A stretch of 64,000 nucleotides of DNA from Cellulomonas chitinilytica (lineage in GTDB: Bacteria; Actinomycetota; Actinomycetes; Actinomycetales; Cellulomonadaceae). The stretch spans positions 1-64,000 of the forward strand of contig NZ_BONK01000021.1 in NCBI RefSeq assembly GCF_016862675.1, read 5' to 3'. The notes beneath the pieces were generated by a model. That model was not told the DNA's origin. It ran no database searches and worked only from the letters and a program-made list of their open reading frames with translations. Positions within the stretch are counted from its first letter, which is position 1. Each line of letters starts with the position of its first letter. The translations under genes and the position numbers were made by a program. Shown piece by piece: positions 24,555 through 32,638 of the stretch.

Positions 24555-25367
24555 ATGAGGATCACCACGTCGGTCACGGCCGGGCTGCTCGGCGCGTCGC
24601 TGCTCACCGCGGGCGCCGCCGCCGCCGCGGCACCCGTCGCCGAGGCCGGCGGCGCGCACGGCAGCCGGACCCCGTGCGCGAGGACCGCCGCGCTGTTCTG
24701 CGAGGACTTCGAGTCGCAGCCCGTCGGCGGGGCGTCGAGCCTCGACTGGGGGGTGGACACCCGGCACGGCACCCTGCGGGTCGAGCGCTCCGGCCACGCC
24801 GGGAAGGTGCTGCACGTGCACACCGAGGGCAACGGCGCGGCCTTCCTCGAGGTCCCCGACCTCGCCGCCCCCGGCAACAGCTTCTTCGGCCGGGTCCGGG
24901 TCAAGGTCGACGACTTCCCGACCGCGCCGGACTGGGCGCACTTCACGCTCGTCGAGGTGGCCGGTGCCGGGAGCAGCGAGGTCGTGCGGCCGCTCGGCGG
25001 GCAGTTCGCCCCGACGGTCGGCCCCGACGCGACGTTCTGGGGCGTCGGCGCGGACGGCGGGCCGACGGGCGACTGGACGAGCTGGCAGGAGTCCGCCCCC
25101 ACGGTCGAGGACCGCTGGCAGTGCGTCGAGTTCCAGTGGGACGCCCCCGAGAACCGCGTCTCGCTGTGGTTCGACGGTGCCGCCCAGCCTGACCTGACCG
25201 TCACGACGACCGACCACGGCGGAGCCGCGACCGACTTCGTCCTCCCCTCGGCCGACACGGTCCGCGTGGGCTGGCAGCTCTACCAGGGCGGCTCGACGCC
25301 CGACCACTTCGACGTGTGGCTGGACGACATCACGTTCGCCGCCGAACGGGTCGGCTGCGGGCGGTAG
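24555..25367 (+). CDS. Secreted Cip1-like polysaccharide-active protein
   Basis: The 270-residue protein has a signal peptide (MRITTSVTAGLLGASLLTAGAAAAAAPVAEA) and a single beta-jelly-roll-like domain. It begins with CARTAALFCEDFESQPVG and continues SFFGRVRVKVDDFPTAPDWAHFTLVEVAG, WQCVEFQWDAPENRVSLWFDGA and PDHFDVWLDDITFA. This order resembles the Cip1 family, induced with cellulases in Trichoderma and present in actinobacteria. Four Cys could form two disulfides. A LacI-like half-palindrome upstream fits co-regulation with cellulases. The enzymatic role, lyase or binding only, is uncertain. Confidence 0.6.
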   Translation: MRITTSVTAGLLGASLLTAGAAAAAAPVAEAGGAHGSRTPCARTAALFCEDFESQPVGGASSLDWGVDTRHGTLRVERSGHAGKVLHVHTEGNGAAFLEVPDLAAPGNSFFGRVRVKVDDFPTAPDWAHFTLVEVAGAGSSEVVRPLGGQFAPTVGPDATFWGVGADGGPTGDWTSWQESAPTVEDRWQCVEFQWDAPENRVSLWFDGAAQPDLTVTTTDHGGAATDFVLPSADTVRVGWQLYQGGSTPDHFDVWLDDITFAAERVGCGR

Positions 25368-25396
25368 CCGGACGCCGCCGTCGCTGTGGGACCGTC

Positions 25397-25813
25397 GTGA
25401 CCGTGACCGTCGAGAGGTTCGCGGGCGAGTGGTCGATCGACCGCGCGATCGTCGACGCGCGCGCCGGGCTCGACGGCGTCCTGCGCGGCACCGCACGCTT
25501 CGATCCGACGGACGACGGCGGCCTGGCGTGCGTCGAGGAGGGCGTGCTGACGTTCGGCGGGTCGCAGCGCCCCGCCCAGCGGCGGCTCCTCCTGCAGCCG
25601 GCCGCCGGTGGGGCGGTCGAGGTGCTGTTCGGCGACGGCCGCCCGTTCTACCGGTTCGACCTGGTCGACGACTCCTGGTCGGGCGAGCACGGGTGCGGCC
25701 GCGACACGTACACGGTGACGGGCCGGTTCCTGGGCGCGGACCGCTTCGAGGAGGTCTGGCACGCCACCGGGCCGGCCAAGGACTACCGCCTCACGACGAC
25801 GTACCGGCGGTAG
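25397..25813 (+). CDS. DUF6314-family protein
   Basis: The 138-residue protein matches the DUF6314 pattern: FAGEWSIDRAIVDARAGLDGVLRGTARFDP, VEVLFGDGRPFYRFDL, CGRDTYTVTGRFLGADRFEEVWHATGPAKDYRLTTTYRR. It is lipocalin/calycin-like in strand pattern and cytoplasmic. Its function is unknown. GTG 25397 is taken because the family usually begins just before the FxGxWxxxR motif; GTG 25403 is as good. It follows the Cip1-like gene by 29 bases but need not share its role. Confidence 0.7.
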   Translation: MTVTVERFAGEWSIDRAIVDARAGLDGVLRGTARFDPTDDGGLACVEEGVLTFGGSQRPAQRRLLLQPAAGGAVEVLFGDGRPFYRFDLVDDSWSGEHGCGRDTYTVTGRFLGADRFEEVWHATGPAKDYRLTTTYRR

Positions 25814-25824
25814 GGCGCCGGACC

Positions 25825-26880
25825 TCAGCTCCCCGGCGTCGAGACCCCGGGGACGACGACGGGCGACCCGCCGCCCGGCCAGCAGGAGAACCCGATCGGG
25901 ATCGACTGGCCCTTCGACACCATCTCCCCGAGCAGGTCGACGCACTTGGAGACGAGCACGTTCGGGTCCTGCGACACGGACTCGGCGAGCGTGCGGTTGG
26001 CGAGCGCCTGCTGCTCGGCGGTGATGACGGACTGCTCGGCGATGCGGGTCTGGGCGACCTGGGCGAGCAGCGCGTTGACCTTGCTCTGCGTGTTCTCGTC
26101 GTAGTGCACGACCGGGATGATCACGGATAGCACGTTGATCTCGTCGCCGATCTGGTCCTGGATCCGGGCGAGCACGTCGGTCGACAGCGTCTCGAGCCCG
26201 GGCGACGTGGAGTTGCCCTCCTTGTCGATGGCCAGCGGGTCGTAGTCCTCGAACACGGCGTTGAGGGCCGCGTTGAGGTCGCGGGTGACGAGGCTGTCCC
26301 GCACGTTGTCGAAGTCCCGGTAGTCGCGGAACAGAGCGTCGGCCGCAGGCTCCTCGATGCGCCACCGGATCGACGTGTCGACGCACGCGGTCGCCTGGTG
26401 CGCGATCCGGACGGTGATGCAGCTGAACCCGGAGTCCGACTTCACGTGGTTGTCGGTCTGGATCGCCGCGTCCATCTCGGTGACCTTGTTCCACGGCGGG
26501 ACCAGGTGGAACCCGTTCGAGAGGCTGCCGACGGGGCGCCCGAACGACGTCTCGATGCCGACGTTCTTCGTCGAGACGATCGTCGCCGAGCTGGCGAACC
26601 CGCACACGACGGCGAGCGCGAGCGCCGCCAGGGACGCCCAGCCGGCGGCGCGGGACCCGGGGCCGGGGCGCGGCGGCCGCGGCGCGGCGGGCCGGGAGGC
26701 GCCGCGACGGGACTTGCCGCCCGAGGCGGGGACGGCCTCGGCCTCCTGCGCAGCGGCGGCGGTGACCACGACGTCCTGGTCCTCACCGGTCGCCCGGCCC
26801 CTGCCCGTGCTGAGCCACACGACGCCCGTCGCCACCGCGACGACGAGCAGGACGATCGAGAGGACGAACAGGCCGGGCAC
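25825..26880 (-). CDS. SPFH/Band-7 membrane protein
   Basis: The 351-residue protein has a transmembrane span at about 3-23, a basic/Pro linker, a second span near 80-100 and a Band-7 domain (ATIVSTKNVGIETSFGRPVGSLSNGFHLVPPWNKVTEMDAAIQT, VRIAHQATACVDTSIRWRI). A helical region follows (SKVNALLAQVAQTRIAEQSVITAEQQALANRTLAESV), typical of stomatin/prohibitin-type scaffolds, and then a Pro/Gly/Val tail. Such proteins oligomerise in membranes and steady other complexes. The start is GTG 26880 after AGGAG with about ten bases' spacing. Confidence 0.82.
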   Translation of the reverse strand: MPGLFVLSIVLLVVAVATGVVWLSTGRGRATGEDQDVVVTAAAAQEAEAVPASGGKSRRGASRPAAPRPPRPGPGSRAAGWASLAALALAVVCGFASSATIVSTKNVGIETSFGRPVGSLSNGFHLVPPWNKVTEMDAAIQTDNHVKSDSGFSCITVRIAHQATACVDTSIRWRIEEPAADALFRDYRDFDNVRDSLVTRDLNAALNAVFEDYDPLAIDKEGNSTSPGLETLSTDVLARIQDQIGDEINVLSVIIPVVHYDENTQSKVNALLAQVAQTRIAEQSVITAEQQALANRTLAESVSQDPNVLVSKCVDLLGEMVSKGQSIPIGFSCWPGGGSPVVVPGVSTPGS

Positions 26881-27055
26881 GGGTCGCTCACTCCTGAGGG
26901 GTCGACGGTGAGCGGAGCATAGGGCAGCGCGCGACGAGCGTGCCGGTGCCGTCGACGGTGCGGACCGGCGTGACCGTGCCGGTCGGGCGAGGTATCACGG
27001 CGCCCGGACCGAGGTCCGATACCCGAGGGATCGCGACGAGACCGCAGGGGGACCC

Positions 27056-28432
27056 ATGTCCGAGCTCCACGCCACGGCGGCTGGTCGGCGCGCGGTCGCG
27101 CTCCTGAGCAGCCCGCGCCGGAAGACCGCGGTCGCGGTCGTGATCCTGGCCGTCGTGCTGGTCCTGATGCAGCAGTCGCTCAAGGCCGTGGACGACTCCG
27201 GGATCGTCGACCGCGACTTCGAGCAGCTGCGCATCGCCGTCGCGCTGCTCGGGGGCCTGGCCGTCGCGGTGACGACCCACAAGCTGCTGGGCTGGAACGC
27301 CCTCTCCGCGGCGTGGCAGAACCTGATCGCTGTCGTGGTCGGCGTCGCGGTCGTCGCGGTCACCGTGCTCGTGGGTCGCGGCGGCGACCAGGAGTTCGTG
27401 TTGGGGCGGCTCGACGGGCAGCACCCGTTCGCGCAGCGCACGCTCCTGTCGGGCGGCAGCGGCTACCGGTACTACATCACGCTCGAGGGGTACCCGAAGG
27501 AGATGAGCGCCCGGCTCCAGCTCCGCGGCTCGGGCACCCCCATCGAGGGCGAGAAGCAGAACGACGGCACCGTCGTCGCGGAGGGCGTGCTGACCGGGGA
27601 CGCGACGTGGACGGCGCTCGTCACGCTCCTCACCGGTGAGGGGCCGTACCGGCTGTACGTCGACTCCGCACCCCCGATGCGGCTCGACGGCCCGAGCGAC
27701 TCACGGGCGGCGAGCTTCGACGCCGGCAGGACGCGTGCCGGGTTCGTGTTCGAGAGCGACGGCCGGTGGTCGACGGCGCACATCCACGTGCGGTCCGCCG
27801 GTGGTGCTGCCGTGCAGGACACCCCCGGACTGGCGCTCAAGGACGACCGGGGGCGGCTGTGGGCCACTGCGCCGCTGCGCGGCACGGGGAGCGTCGACAC
27901 GACGATCCCGCGGGGCAGCTACGTCGTCGAGGTGCAGGGCGCGGTCGCCGGGCAGGGGTTCACCCTGTCCCTCGACCTCGAACCGGCGGCGAGCGGCGCG
28001 AGCCCCGACCCGTCCGAGCCGGCGGGGCCGACGGGGCCGTCGACACCGGCACCGACCGCGACGTCGACGCCGGTGCCGACGGTGCCCTCGACGCCGGTGC
28101 CGACGGTGCCCTCGACGCCGGCGCCGACCGAGCCGTCCACGCCGGTCACGGCCGACGACGTCGCGGTGCCGGACGTCGCCGGGCAGCCGGCCACGGACGC
28201 GGCGCACGCGCTCACGGACGCCGGCTTCGTCGCGGAGGTCGTCACCGTGTGCAGCACCTCGCTGCACACCGAGGGCGCCCCCGTCGGGACGACCCGTCAG
28301 GTGGTGCTGGCGGGTGCGACGTCGACGTCCGAGGAGGTCGAGGTGGTCGCGAAGGACCACGTGGTGATCCCTGTGCTGCCGCGCGGCACCGTCCTGACGG
28401 TCAAGTCGTACAGCGGCCTGCCGTGCCGCTGA
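27056..28432 (+). CDS. Membrane-anchored PASTA-domain protein
   Basis: The 458-residue protein has three hydrophobic spans in the first 105 residues and an extracellular beta-rich region (about 110-310). A Thr/Pro/Ser linker follows, with heptad-like repeats of STPVPTVP (DNA direct repeats at about 28068-28135). It ends in one PASTA domain (VAVPDVAGQPATDAAHALTDAGFVAEVVTVCS). PASTA domains usually sense peptidoglycan fragments on Ser/Thr kinases or transpeptidases, neither of which is fused here. Two Cys in the PASTA region may pair. GGGGGA lies just before the ATG. Confidence 0.78.
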   Translation: MSELHATAAGRRAVALLSSPRRKTAVAVVILAVVLVLMQQSLKAVDDSGIVDRDFEQLRIAVALLGGLAVAVTTHKLLGWNALSAAWQNLIAVVVGVAVVAVTVLVGRGGDQEFVLGRLDGQHPFAQRTLLSGGSGYRYYITLEGYPKEMSARLQLRGSGTPIEGEKQNDGTVVAEGVLTGDATWTALVTLLTGEGPYRLYVDSAPPMRLDGPSDSRAASFDAGRTRAGFVFESDGRWSTAHIHVRSAGGAAVQDTPGLALKDDRGRLWATAPLRGTGSVDTTIPRGSYVVEVQGAVAGQGFTLSLDLEPAASGASPDPSEPAGPTGPSTPAPTATSTPVPTVPSTPVPTVPSTPAPTEPSTPVTADDVAVPDVAGQPATDAAHALTDAGFVAEVVTVCSTSLHTEGAPVGTTRQVVLAGATSTSEEVEVVAKDHVVIPVLPRGTVLTVKSYSGLPCR

Positions 28433-28526
28433 CCCGCCGCGGGCGGTCGGGGCTGCGGGTGACGCGGGCGGTGCAGCAGGATGGCCGGGTCGCGTCCCGC
28501 GGCGTTCCCGGGCGGAGGTGCCACGC

Positions 28527-28962
28527 GTGCAGCGTCGCTTCGTCGTCGGTGACGGCTACGCGGCGTACCGCGGTCCCGTGGCGGACAGCCCGTTCCACCG
28601 TCGGCCGGATGAGCGGCAGCCCGTCGGGGGAGCTCGACGTGCGTCTGCTGGCGGCGATGGACGTGCTGCGCGACCGCGCCGTCCCGATCCCGGTCCTCGC
28701 CGCGACGGTCGGCCTGTCGCCGCAGCGGCTGCGGGCGCTGGCGCGGGACCAGGTCGGCATGCCGCTGGCACGCTGGCGGGTGTGGGCGCAGCTGCGTCGC
28801 GCGGCAGACGCGCTGCAGGCGGGCGAGCCACCCGCGCAGGCGGCGGTCACGGCGGGCTTCGCGGACCAGGCGCACCTGACGCGGCGGATGCGGGACATGA
28901 TGGGCCTCACCCCGGCGGCCGTGCTCCCGGTGCTGCGCGATCAGCCCCGGCGAGCGACGTAG
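28527..28962 (+). pseudogene. AraC-family regulator, internally deleted and out of frame
   Basis: A strong GGAGG precedes GTG 28527, which begins VQRRFVVGDGYAAYRGPVADSPFHR, an AraC sensor-domain start. After about base 28600 this frame becomes nonsense (RPDERQPVGGARRAS). The +1 frame then gives a full AraC HTH domain (LDVRLLAAMDVLRDRAVPIPVLAATVGLSPQRLRALARDQVG, then QAAVTAGFADQAHLTRRMRDMMGLTPAAVL). Most of the sensor domain is missing, so a deletion of non-multiple-of-three size is likely. An HTH-only protein of 117 residues from ATG 28609 is possible but has no ribosome site. It overlaps the next gene's end by 22 bases. Confidence 0.6.
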
Positions 28963-29594
28963 ATCGAGATCGAGCCGGTGACCGTCGGCACGACCTCGAC
29001 CTCCCGCACGCCCTGGAGCCCGGCGTCCGACATCAGGTCCGGCAGCACCCCGTCGGCGTTGGGCCGGGTGTCCTCCGTGCCGTCGGCGAGCTGCACCGTC
29101 CGGAACGCCAGACGCATCCGCGACGTGCGCTGCAGGCCGTAGTCCGCGATCACGACCCGACCGCCCGGCCGCAGCGCCGCGGACGCCGACGCGAGCACGG
29201 CCCGCTTCACCGGCATCGCGCACTGGTGCAGGACGAGGCTCGACACCACCGTGTCCAGCGACGACGGTCCGTACAGGTCCGTCAGCGAGTCGCCCATGCC
29301 GAGCCGCCAGTCCACCGCGGCGTCGGCGGCGCCCGCCTTGCGACGCGCGACCTCCAGCACCTCGGGGTCGGGGTCCAGGCCGACGACGTGGGCCCGCGGT
29401 TCGACCCGCGCGAGCAGGACCGCGAGCGAGCCCGTGCCGCAGCCGACGTCCACGATCACCTCGTCCGGCCGTGGCGCGACGTACGCGGCGGTCAGGGTCC
29501 GCCACAGCCGCTCGCGCGTGAGGGCGACCACGGAGTCGTAGAACCGGGTCGGCGCCAGGCGGCCGAGGGCAGGGGTGAACGCGTTCTCGCTCAT
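28941..29594 (-). CDS. Class I SAM-dependent methyltransferase
   Basis: The 217-residue enzyme has motif I VIVDVGCGTGSLAVLLA, the acidic motif VVGLDPDPEVLEVARRKA, motif SLDTVVSSLVLHQ and the LRPGGRVVIADYG loop of UbiE/COQ5-like methyltransferases. The substrate is unknown; the end (REVEVVPTVTGSISIYVARR) is not diagnostic. The ATG at 29594 lacks a strong ribosome site. It converges with the AraC remnant and overlaps it by 22 bases. Confidence 0.88.
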   Translation of the reverse strand: MSENAFTPALGRLAPTRFYDSVVALTRERLWRTLTAAYVAPRPDEVIVDVGCGTGSLAVLLARVEPRAHVVGLDPDPEVLEVARRKAGAADAAVDWRLGMGDSLTDLYGPSSLDTVVSSLVLHQCAMPVKRAVLASASAALRPGGRVVIADYGLQRTSRMRLAFRTVQLADGTEDTRPNADGVLPDLMSDAGLQGVREVEVVPTVTGSISIYVARRG

Positions 29595-29756
29595 GCCCGC
29601 AGCCTGCGCCGGGCATCCGTCCGCCGTCTTGAACGGACCGCTCGCGCGCCCGTCCGGCCGTCGGGGCCGTTGGTTGCCACGCTCACCCATCGTCGCCGGG
29701 CGGACCCCCTCACCCCTACGCTCTGCCCGAATCGTCCGGTTGAGGCAGGGGGTCTC

Positions 29757-30524
29757 ATGAGCACGGCAACGACGAGGCTGGCGGAGGAGCTCGGCGGGCT
29801 GCGCCGCGACGCCGGCAAGAGCCTGCGGGAGCTCGAGCGGACGACGGCGACGAGCGACTCGTCGCTCTCCCGGTACTTCGCGGGGACGGCGACCCCGCCG
29901 TGGTCGGTCGTCGAGGCGCTGTGCCGCGCCGCGGATCGCTGCCCCGACGAGCTGCGGGCGCTCTGGGAGGACGCACGCCGCGAGCGCCTCGACCGCTACG
30001 ACCGGGCGGTGCCGGGGACCGACGTGGCCGACACGACCGACCAGGCCGACGCGACCGACCAGGCCGACGCGACCGACCAGGCCGACGCGACCGACCAGGC
30101 CGACGCGACCGACCAGGCCGACGAGCCGACGGTCCCGCCCGACGAGACGGCCCGGTCTCACACGCACGCCCCGCCCCCGGGACGCCGGACCCGGACCCGA
30201 CGCCGGGTGATCGTCTCGGTCGGCGGCGTCGCGCTCGCGGCCGCCGGGACCGTCACGGGCGTCGCGCTGCTCGACGGCCACGACGCGTCACGCCTGTGCC
30301 CGTGGCGCTACGTCGTGACCGACGGCGTCCCCGCGCCCGTGCTGCTCACCGACAAGCCCGGTGCGGGGCGTCAGGTGATCGACAGGACGTACGCGCCCGA
30401 CGAGGTGTTCCTGGTGCCGGAACCTCCGGAGGTCGTCAACGCGCACCTGCGGACCGTCGACGGCTGGGTGTCGACGGGCGACTGGATCCAGCGCGCACCG
30501 GGCGCGTGCGTCGAGAAGGACTGA
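29757..30524 (+). CDS. Membrane-tethered XRE-family protein with a hexapeptide repeat
   Basis: The 255-residue protein has an XRE HTH at about 5-65 (LAEELGGLRRDAGKSLRELERTTATSDSSLSRYFAGTATPPWSVVEALC). Five copies of D[TA]TDQA follow at about 92-121, then a basic segment and one transmembrane span (VIVSVGGVALAAAGTVTGVALL). An external domain of about 85 residues has Cys near both ends. The layout suggests a DNA-binding or RodZ-like protein with an outside sensor, but no partner is visible. GGGGGT lies just before the ATG. Confidence 0.78.
   Translation: MSTATTRLAEELGGLRRDAGKSLRELERTTATSDSSLSRYFAGTATPPWSVVEALCRAADRCPDELRALWEDARRERLDRYDRAVPGTDVADTTDQADATDQADATDQADATDQADATDQADEPTVPPDETARSHTHAPPPGRRTRTRRRVIVSVGGVALAAAGTVTGVALLDGHDASRLCPWRYVVTDGVPAPVLLTDKPGAGRQVIDRTYAPDEVFLVPEPPEVVNAHLRTVDGWVSTGDWIQRAPGACVEKD
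30030..30119 (+). repeat. 18-bp in-frame tandem repeat (5 copies)
   Basis: Five near-identical copies of an 18-base unit encode D[TA]TDQA; copy one differs at one codon (ACG for GCG). The last four copies are identical in DNA, so recent expansion is likely. It lies in the linker between the HTH and the membrane span. Confidence 0.9.
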
Positions 30525-30531
30525 GCAGGCG

Positions 30532-31134
30532 TCAGACCCGCAGGCGGGAGCGCCGCTGCGCTCCCTGCGTCTGCAGCACGAATCGGAACAGGGCGTCCGC
30601 GTCCTTCTCCTGGAGCCCGACGAACCGGCAGCCGTACTGCGTCGCCCCGGTGGCGGTCCGCTGCGAGCGCAGCACCTCGGCGTCGAGCAGGACGGAGGCG
30701 TCGCGGGTCGGGAACCGGAACGTGATGCGGTCCTCCTCCTCGAGACCCGCGTTGGTGGAGATGCGCATGCCGTGCGCGCCGATGTCGACGACGGCGAAGC
30801 TGATCGACCGGGTCGAGCCGTCCGCCGCCTGCACGACGCCGCCGCAGATCTGCGAGATCCGCACCCGTGCGACCTGCCGCTTCTGCAGCATCGACGTGAG
30901 CTCGAGGTCCTCGACGTGCACGGTGGTGACACCGACCTCGGCGATCCGGCCGCTGTAGCGGACCTCGCCGCGCACCTCGTCGAGCACGAGCACCTGGACG
31001 TCGTCGCCCTCCCGGAGGGCCCCGACGACGCCGTGGTCGGCGCTGAAGGTCAGGGTGCCGTCCTCGCACGCGGCCACGTGGCCGTCGAGCGCGCGGTCAC
31101 CCACCGCGATGGCGCATCGTGCGAGGTCGTGCAT
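30532..31134 (-). CDS. PilZ-domain (c-di-GMP-binding) protein
   Basis: The 200-residue protein has an N-terminal YcgR-like flagellar-brake domain (about 1-90) and a PilZ domain with RQVAR (RxxxR) near 93-97 and VVDIGAHGMRIS (D-x-G-x-x-G) near 121-132. It probably binds cyclic di-GMP, and in motile bacteria such YcgR-like proteins slow the flagellar motor. The N-terminus LARCAIAVGDRALDG has no signal peptide. ATG 31134 lacks a strong ribosome site. It fits with the FliA-type sigma gene at 9814 in suggesting a motile organism. Confidence 0.85.
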   Translation of the reverse strand: MHDLARCAIAVGDRALDGHVAACEDGTLTFSADHGVVGALREGDDVQVLVLDEVRGEVRYSGRIAEVGVTTVHVEDLELTSMLQKRQVARVRISQICGGVVQAADGSTRSISFAVVDIGAHGMRISTNAGLEEEDRITFRFPTRDASVLLDAEVLRSQRTATGATQYGCRFVGLQEKDADALFRFVLQTQGAQRRSRLRV

Positions 31135-31246
31135 GGTCGAGATCCGTCCGGTCGAGGCCGCCGCATCCGTGCGGCGGGGTGCTGGTCCAGCGCACCTCTC
31201 ATCGGCGGGTCGTGGCCGATCCTGAGGGGCCACCGGGAGGGGCGGG

Positions 31247-31903
31247 TCACACCAGGAGGCGGACCACCCGCGCGCCGACGTCGTCCATGTCGTCGAGCCA
31301 CCGGGCGCGGCGGGCGTCGTCGGCCTCGTTGACGGACGCGAGCACGGTGCGGTCGACGACGGTCGGCGCCGTGGCCGGACCGAGGTAGGAGCCGACGCAC
31401 CGCTCCCAGACGTCCGCGAGCGGGTCGCCGAAGTCCGCGACCTCCCGCTCCGCCGGGGTGTCGGTGGTGTTGACCACGACGAGGCGCCGCACCCGGAGCA
31501 GCGGCTCGGGGAGCCCGCCCGCCACGGGCAGCCGGTACGCGACGCCGGGCACGAGCACGCGGTCCAGCCAGCCGGCGAGGATCGCGGGCGGCTTGCCCCA
31601 CCAGTTCGGGTGGACGACGACGAGGGCGTCCGCCGACGCGACGTGCGCCCGGTGCAGGTCCAGCAGGGGGTCGCCCGAGCCGGCGGGAGACAGGCTCCGC
31701 CCGACGACGAACGACTCCTCGGCCCGCAGCACCGGGTCGAACCCTTCCGCGTACAGGTCGTGGGCGAGCAGCGTCGCGCCGGCGCGCGTGACGGCGGCCC
31801 CGAGCCGGTCGGCGAGCGCGTGGTTGTAGCTGCCGGGCCGCGGGTGCGCGAGCACCAGCATGACGACGGGCGCTGCCGCCTCGTCCTTCGCCACCGCTGC
31901 CAT
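31247..31903 (-). CDS. NAD(P)H-dependent flavodoxin-fold oxidoreductase
   Basis: The 218-residue protein belongs to the KefF/MdaB/DT-diaphorase group: VVMLVLAHPRPGSYNHALADRLGAAVTRAGATLLAHDLYAEGFDPVL, VVVHPNWWGKPPAILAGWLDRVLVPGVAYRL. The FMN-binding P-loop region and the PNWWGKPP motif are complete. It likely reduces quinones using FMN and NAD(P)H in the cytoplasm. It stands alone between a PilZ gene and an acetyltransferase in the same direction, 38 bases downstream of the latter. Confidence 0.9.
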   Translation of the reverse strand: MAAVAKDEAAAPVVMLVLAHPRPGSYNHALADRLGAAVTRAGATLLAHDLYAEGFDPVLRAEESFVVGRSLSPAGSGDPLLDLHRAHVASADALVVVHPNWWGKPPAILAGWLDRVLVPGVAYRLPVAGGLPEPLLRVRRLVVVNTTDTPAEREVADFGDPLADVWERCVGSYLGPATAPTVVDRTVLASVNEADDARRARWLDDMDDVGARVVRLLV

Positions 31904-31940
31904 GCCGTCCCCCCGACGCGATAGGGGGACAAGGTAACCG

Positions 31941-32537
31941 CTACGCGGGCGCGACCTCGGTGACCATCACGCAGTTGCCCTGGCCCTTGGGCCGGTCGTA
32001 CGTGAAGCCGAGCTCCTCGTACGCGGTGCGCGTGACGTTGTAGAGGAACGACGACGAGACCTTCTTGTCGGGCGGCAGGTCGTGCGGGTACGACTCGACG
32101 ACCCCGCCGCCCGCCTCGGCGATCAGCGCGAGCGCACCCCGCACCGCGACCGACGCCATGCCGTGGCGCCGGTACCGCTTGTCGACGAACACGCACGTGA
32201 TCCGGAAGTCCGGGCGGCGCGTGACCGTCTGCTCCCACTCCTTGCGGTGGTGGATGTTCGGCAGCTCGTCGACCGGCCCGAACTCCGCCCAGGCCACTGC
32301 CTCGTCGCCGTCGAGGACGAGCGCCGCGTGCGCGAGGCCGGCCAGCACACGCCGGTGCTTGAACTCGCGGTTCCCGATCTCCCGGCGCTCCTCCTTGGGG
32401 TCCGGGTAGAGGTGGAAGTAGGTGCACCAGCACCCGCCCCAGACCCCGTTGTGCCGCTCGGCCAGGCCCGCGAACAGGTCCCACGTCTGCGGACCGAGCC
32501 GTTCGATCCGCCAGCCGTCGACGGTGACGTCGCTCAT
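31941..32537 (-). CDS. GNAT-family N-acetyltransferase
   Basis: The 198-residue protein has the acetyl-CoA-binding motif FRITCVFVDKRYRRHGMASVAVRGALALIAEAGGGVVESYPHD with Q/RxxGxG/A replaced by RYRRHGMA. The middle part LAHAALVLDGDEAVAWAEFGPVDELPNIHH forms the substrate side, and GFTYDRPKGQGNCVMVTEV the end. The N-terminus WGGCWCTYFHLYPDPKEERREIGNREFK is typical of a GNAT subgroup of unknown substrate. ATG 32537 has no strong ribosome site. Confidence 0.85.
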   Translation of the reverse strand: MSDVTVDGWRIERLGPQTWDLFAGLAERHNGVWGGCWCTYFHLYPDPKEERREIGNREFKHRRVLAGLAHAALVLDGDEAVAWAEFGPVDELPNIHHRKEWEQTVTRRPDFRITCVFVDKRYRRHGMASVAVRGALALIAEAGGGVVESYPHDLPPDKKVSSSFLYNVTRTAYEELGFTYDRPKGQGNCVMVTEVAPA

Positions 32538-32585
32538 CTTCGCGACAGTAGCGGCGCAGTCACGGCCCGACCATCCCCTGAGGAC

Positions 32586-32626
32586 GACGCCGCCGCCCCG
32601 CGCTGGTGCTGCGGGGCGGCGGCGTC
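32586..32626. terminator. Strong 16-bp stem terminator after the cellulase
   Basis: A perfect 16-base inverted repeat (GACGCCGCCGCCCCGC and its complement) with a nine-base loop lies 13 bases after the GH5 stop. It probably ends the leftward cellulase transcript before the acetyltransferase. No T-tract is present. Confidence 0.85.
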
Positions 32627-32638
32627 CGAGCGGCGACG

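Noticed and set aside
28020..28140. CRISPR-like or functional DNA repeat in the PASTA gene
   Set aside because: The repeats are in-frame and encode a Pro/Thr linker, so they are explained by protein low complexity. The Pro/Thr linker of the chitinase (50340-50450) is the same case.
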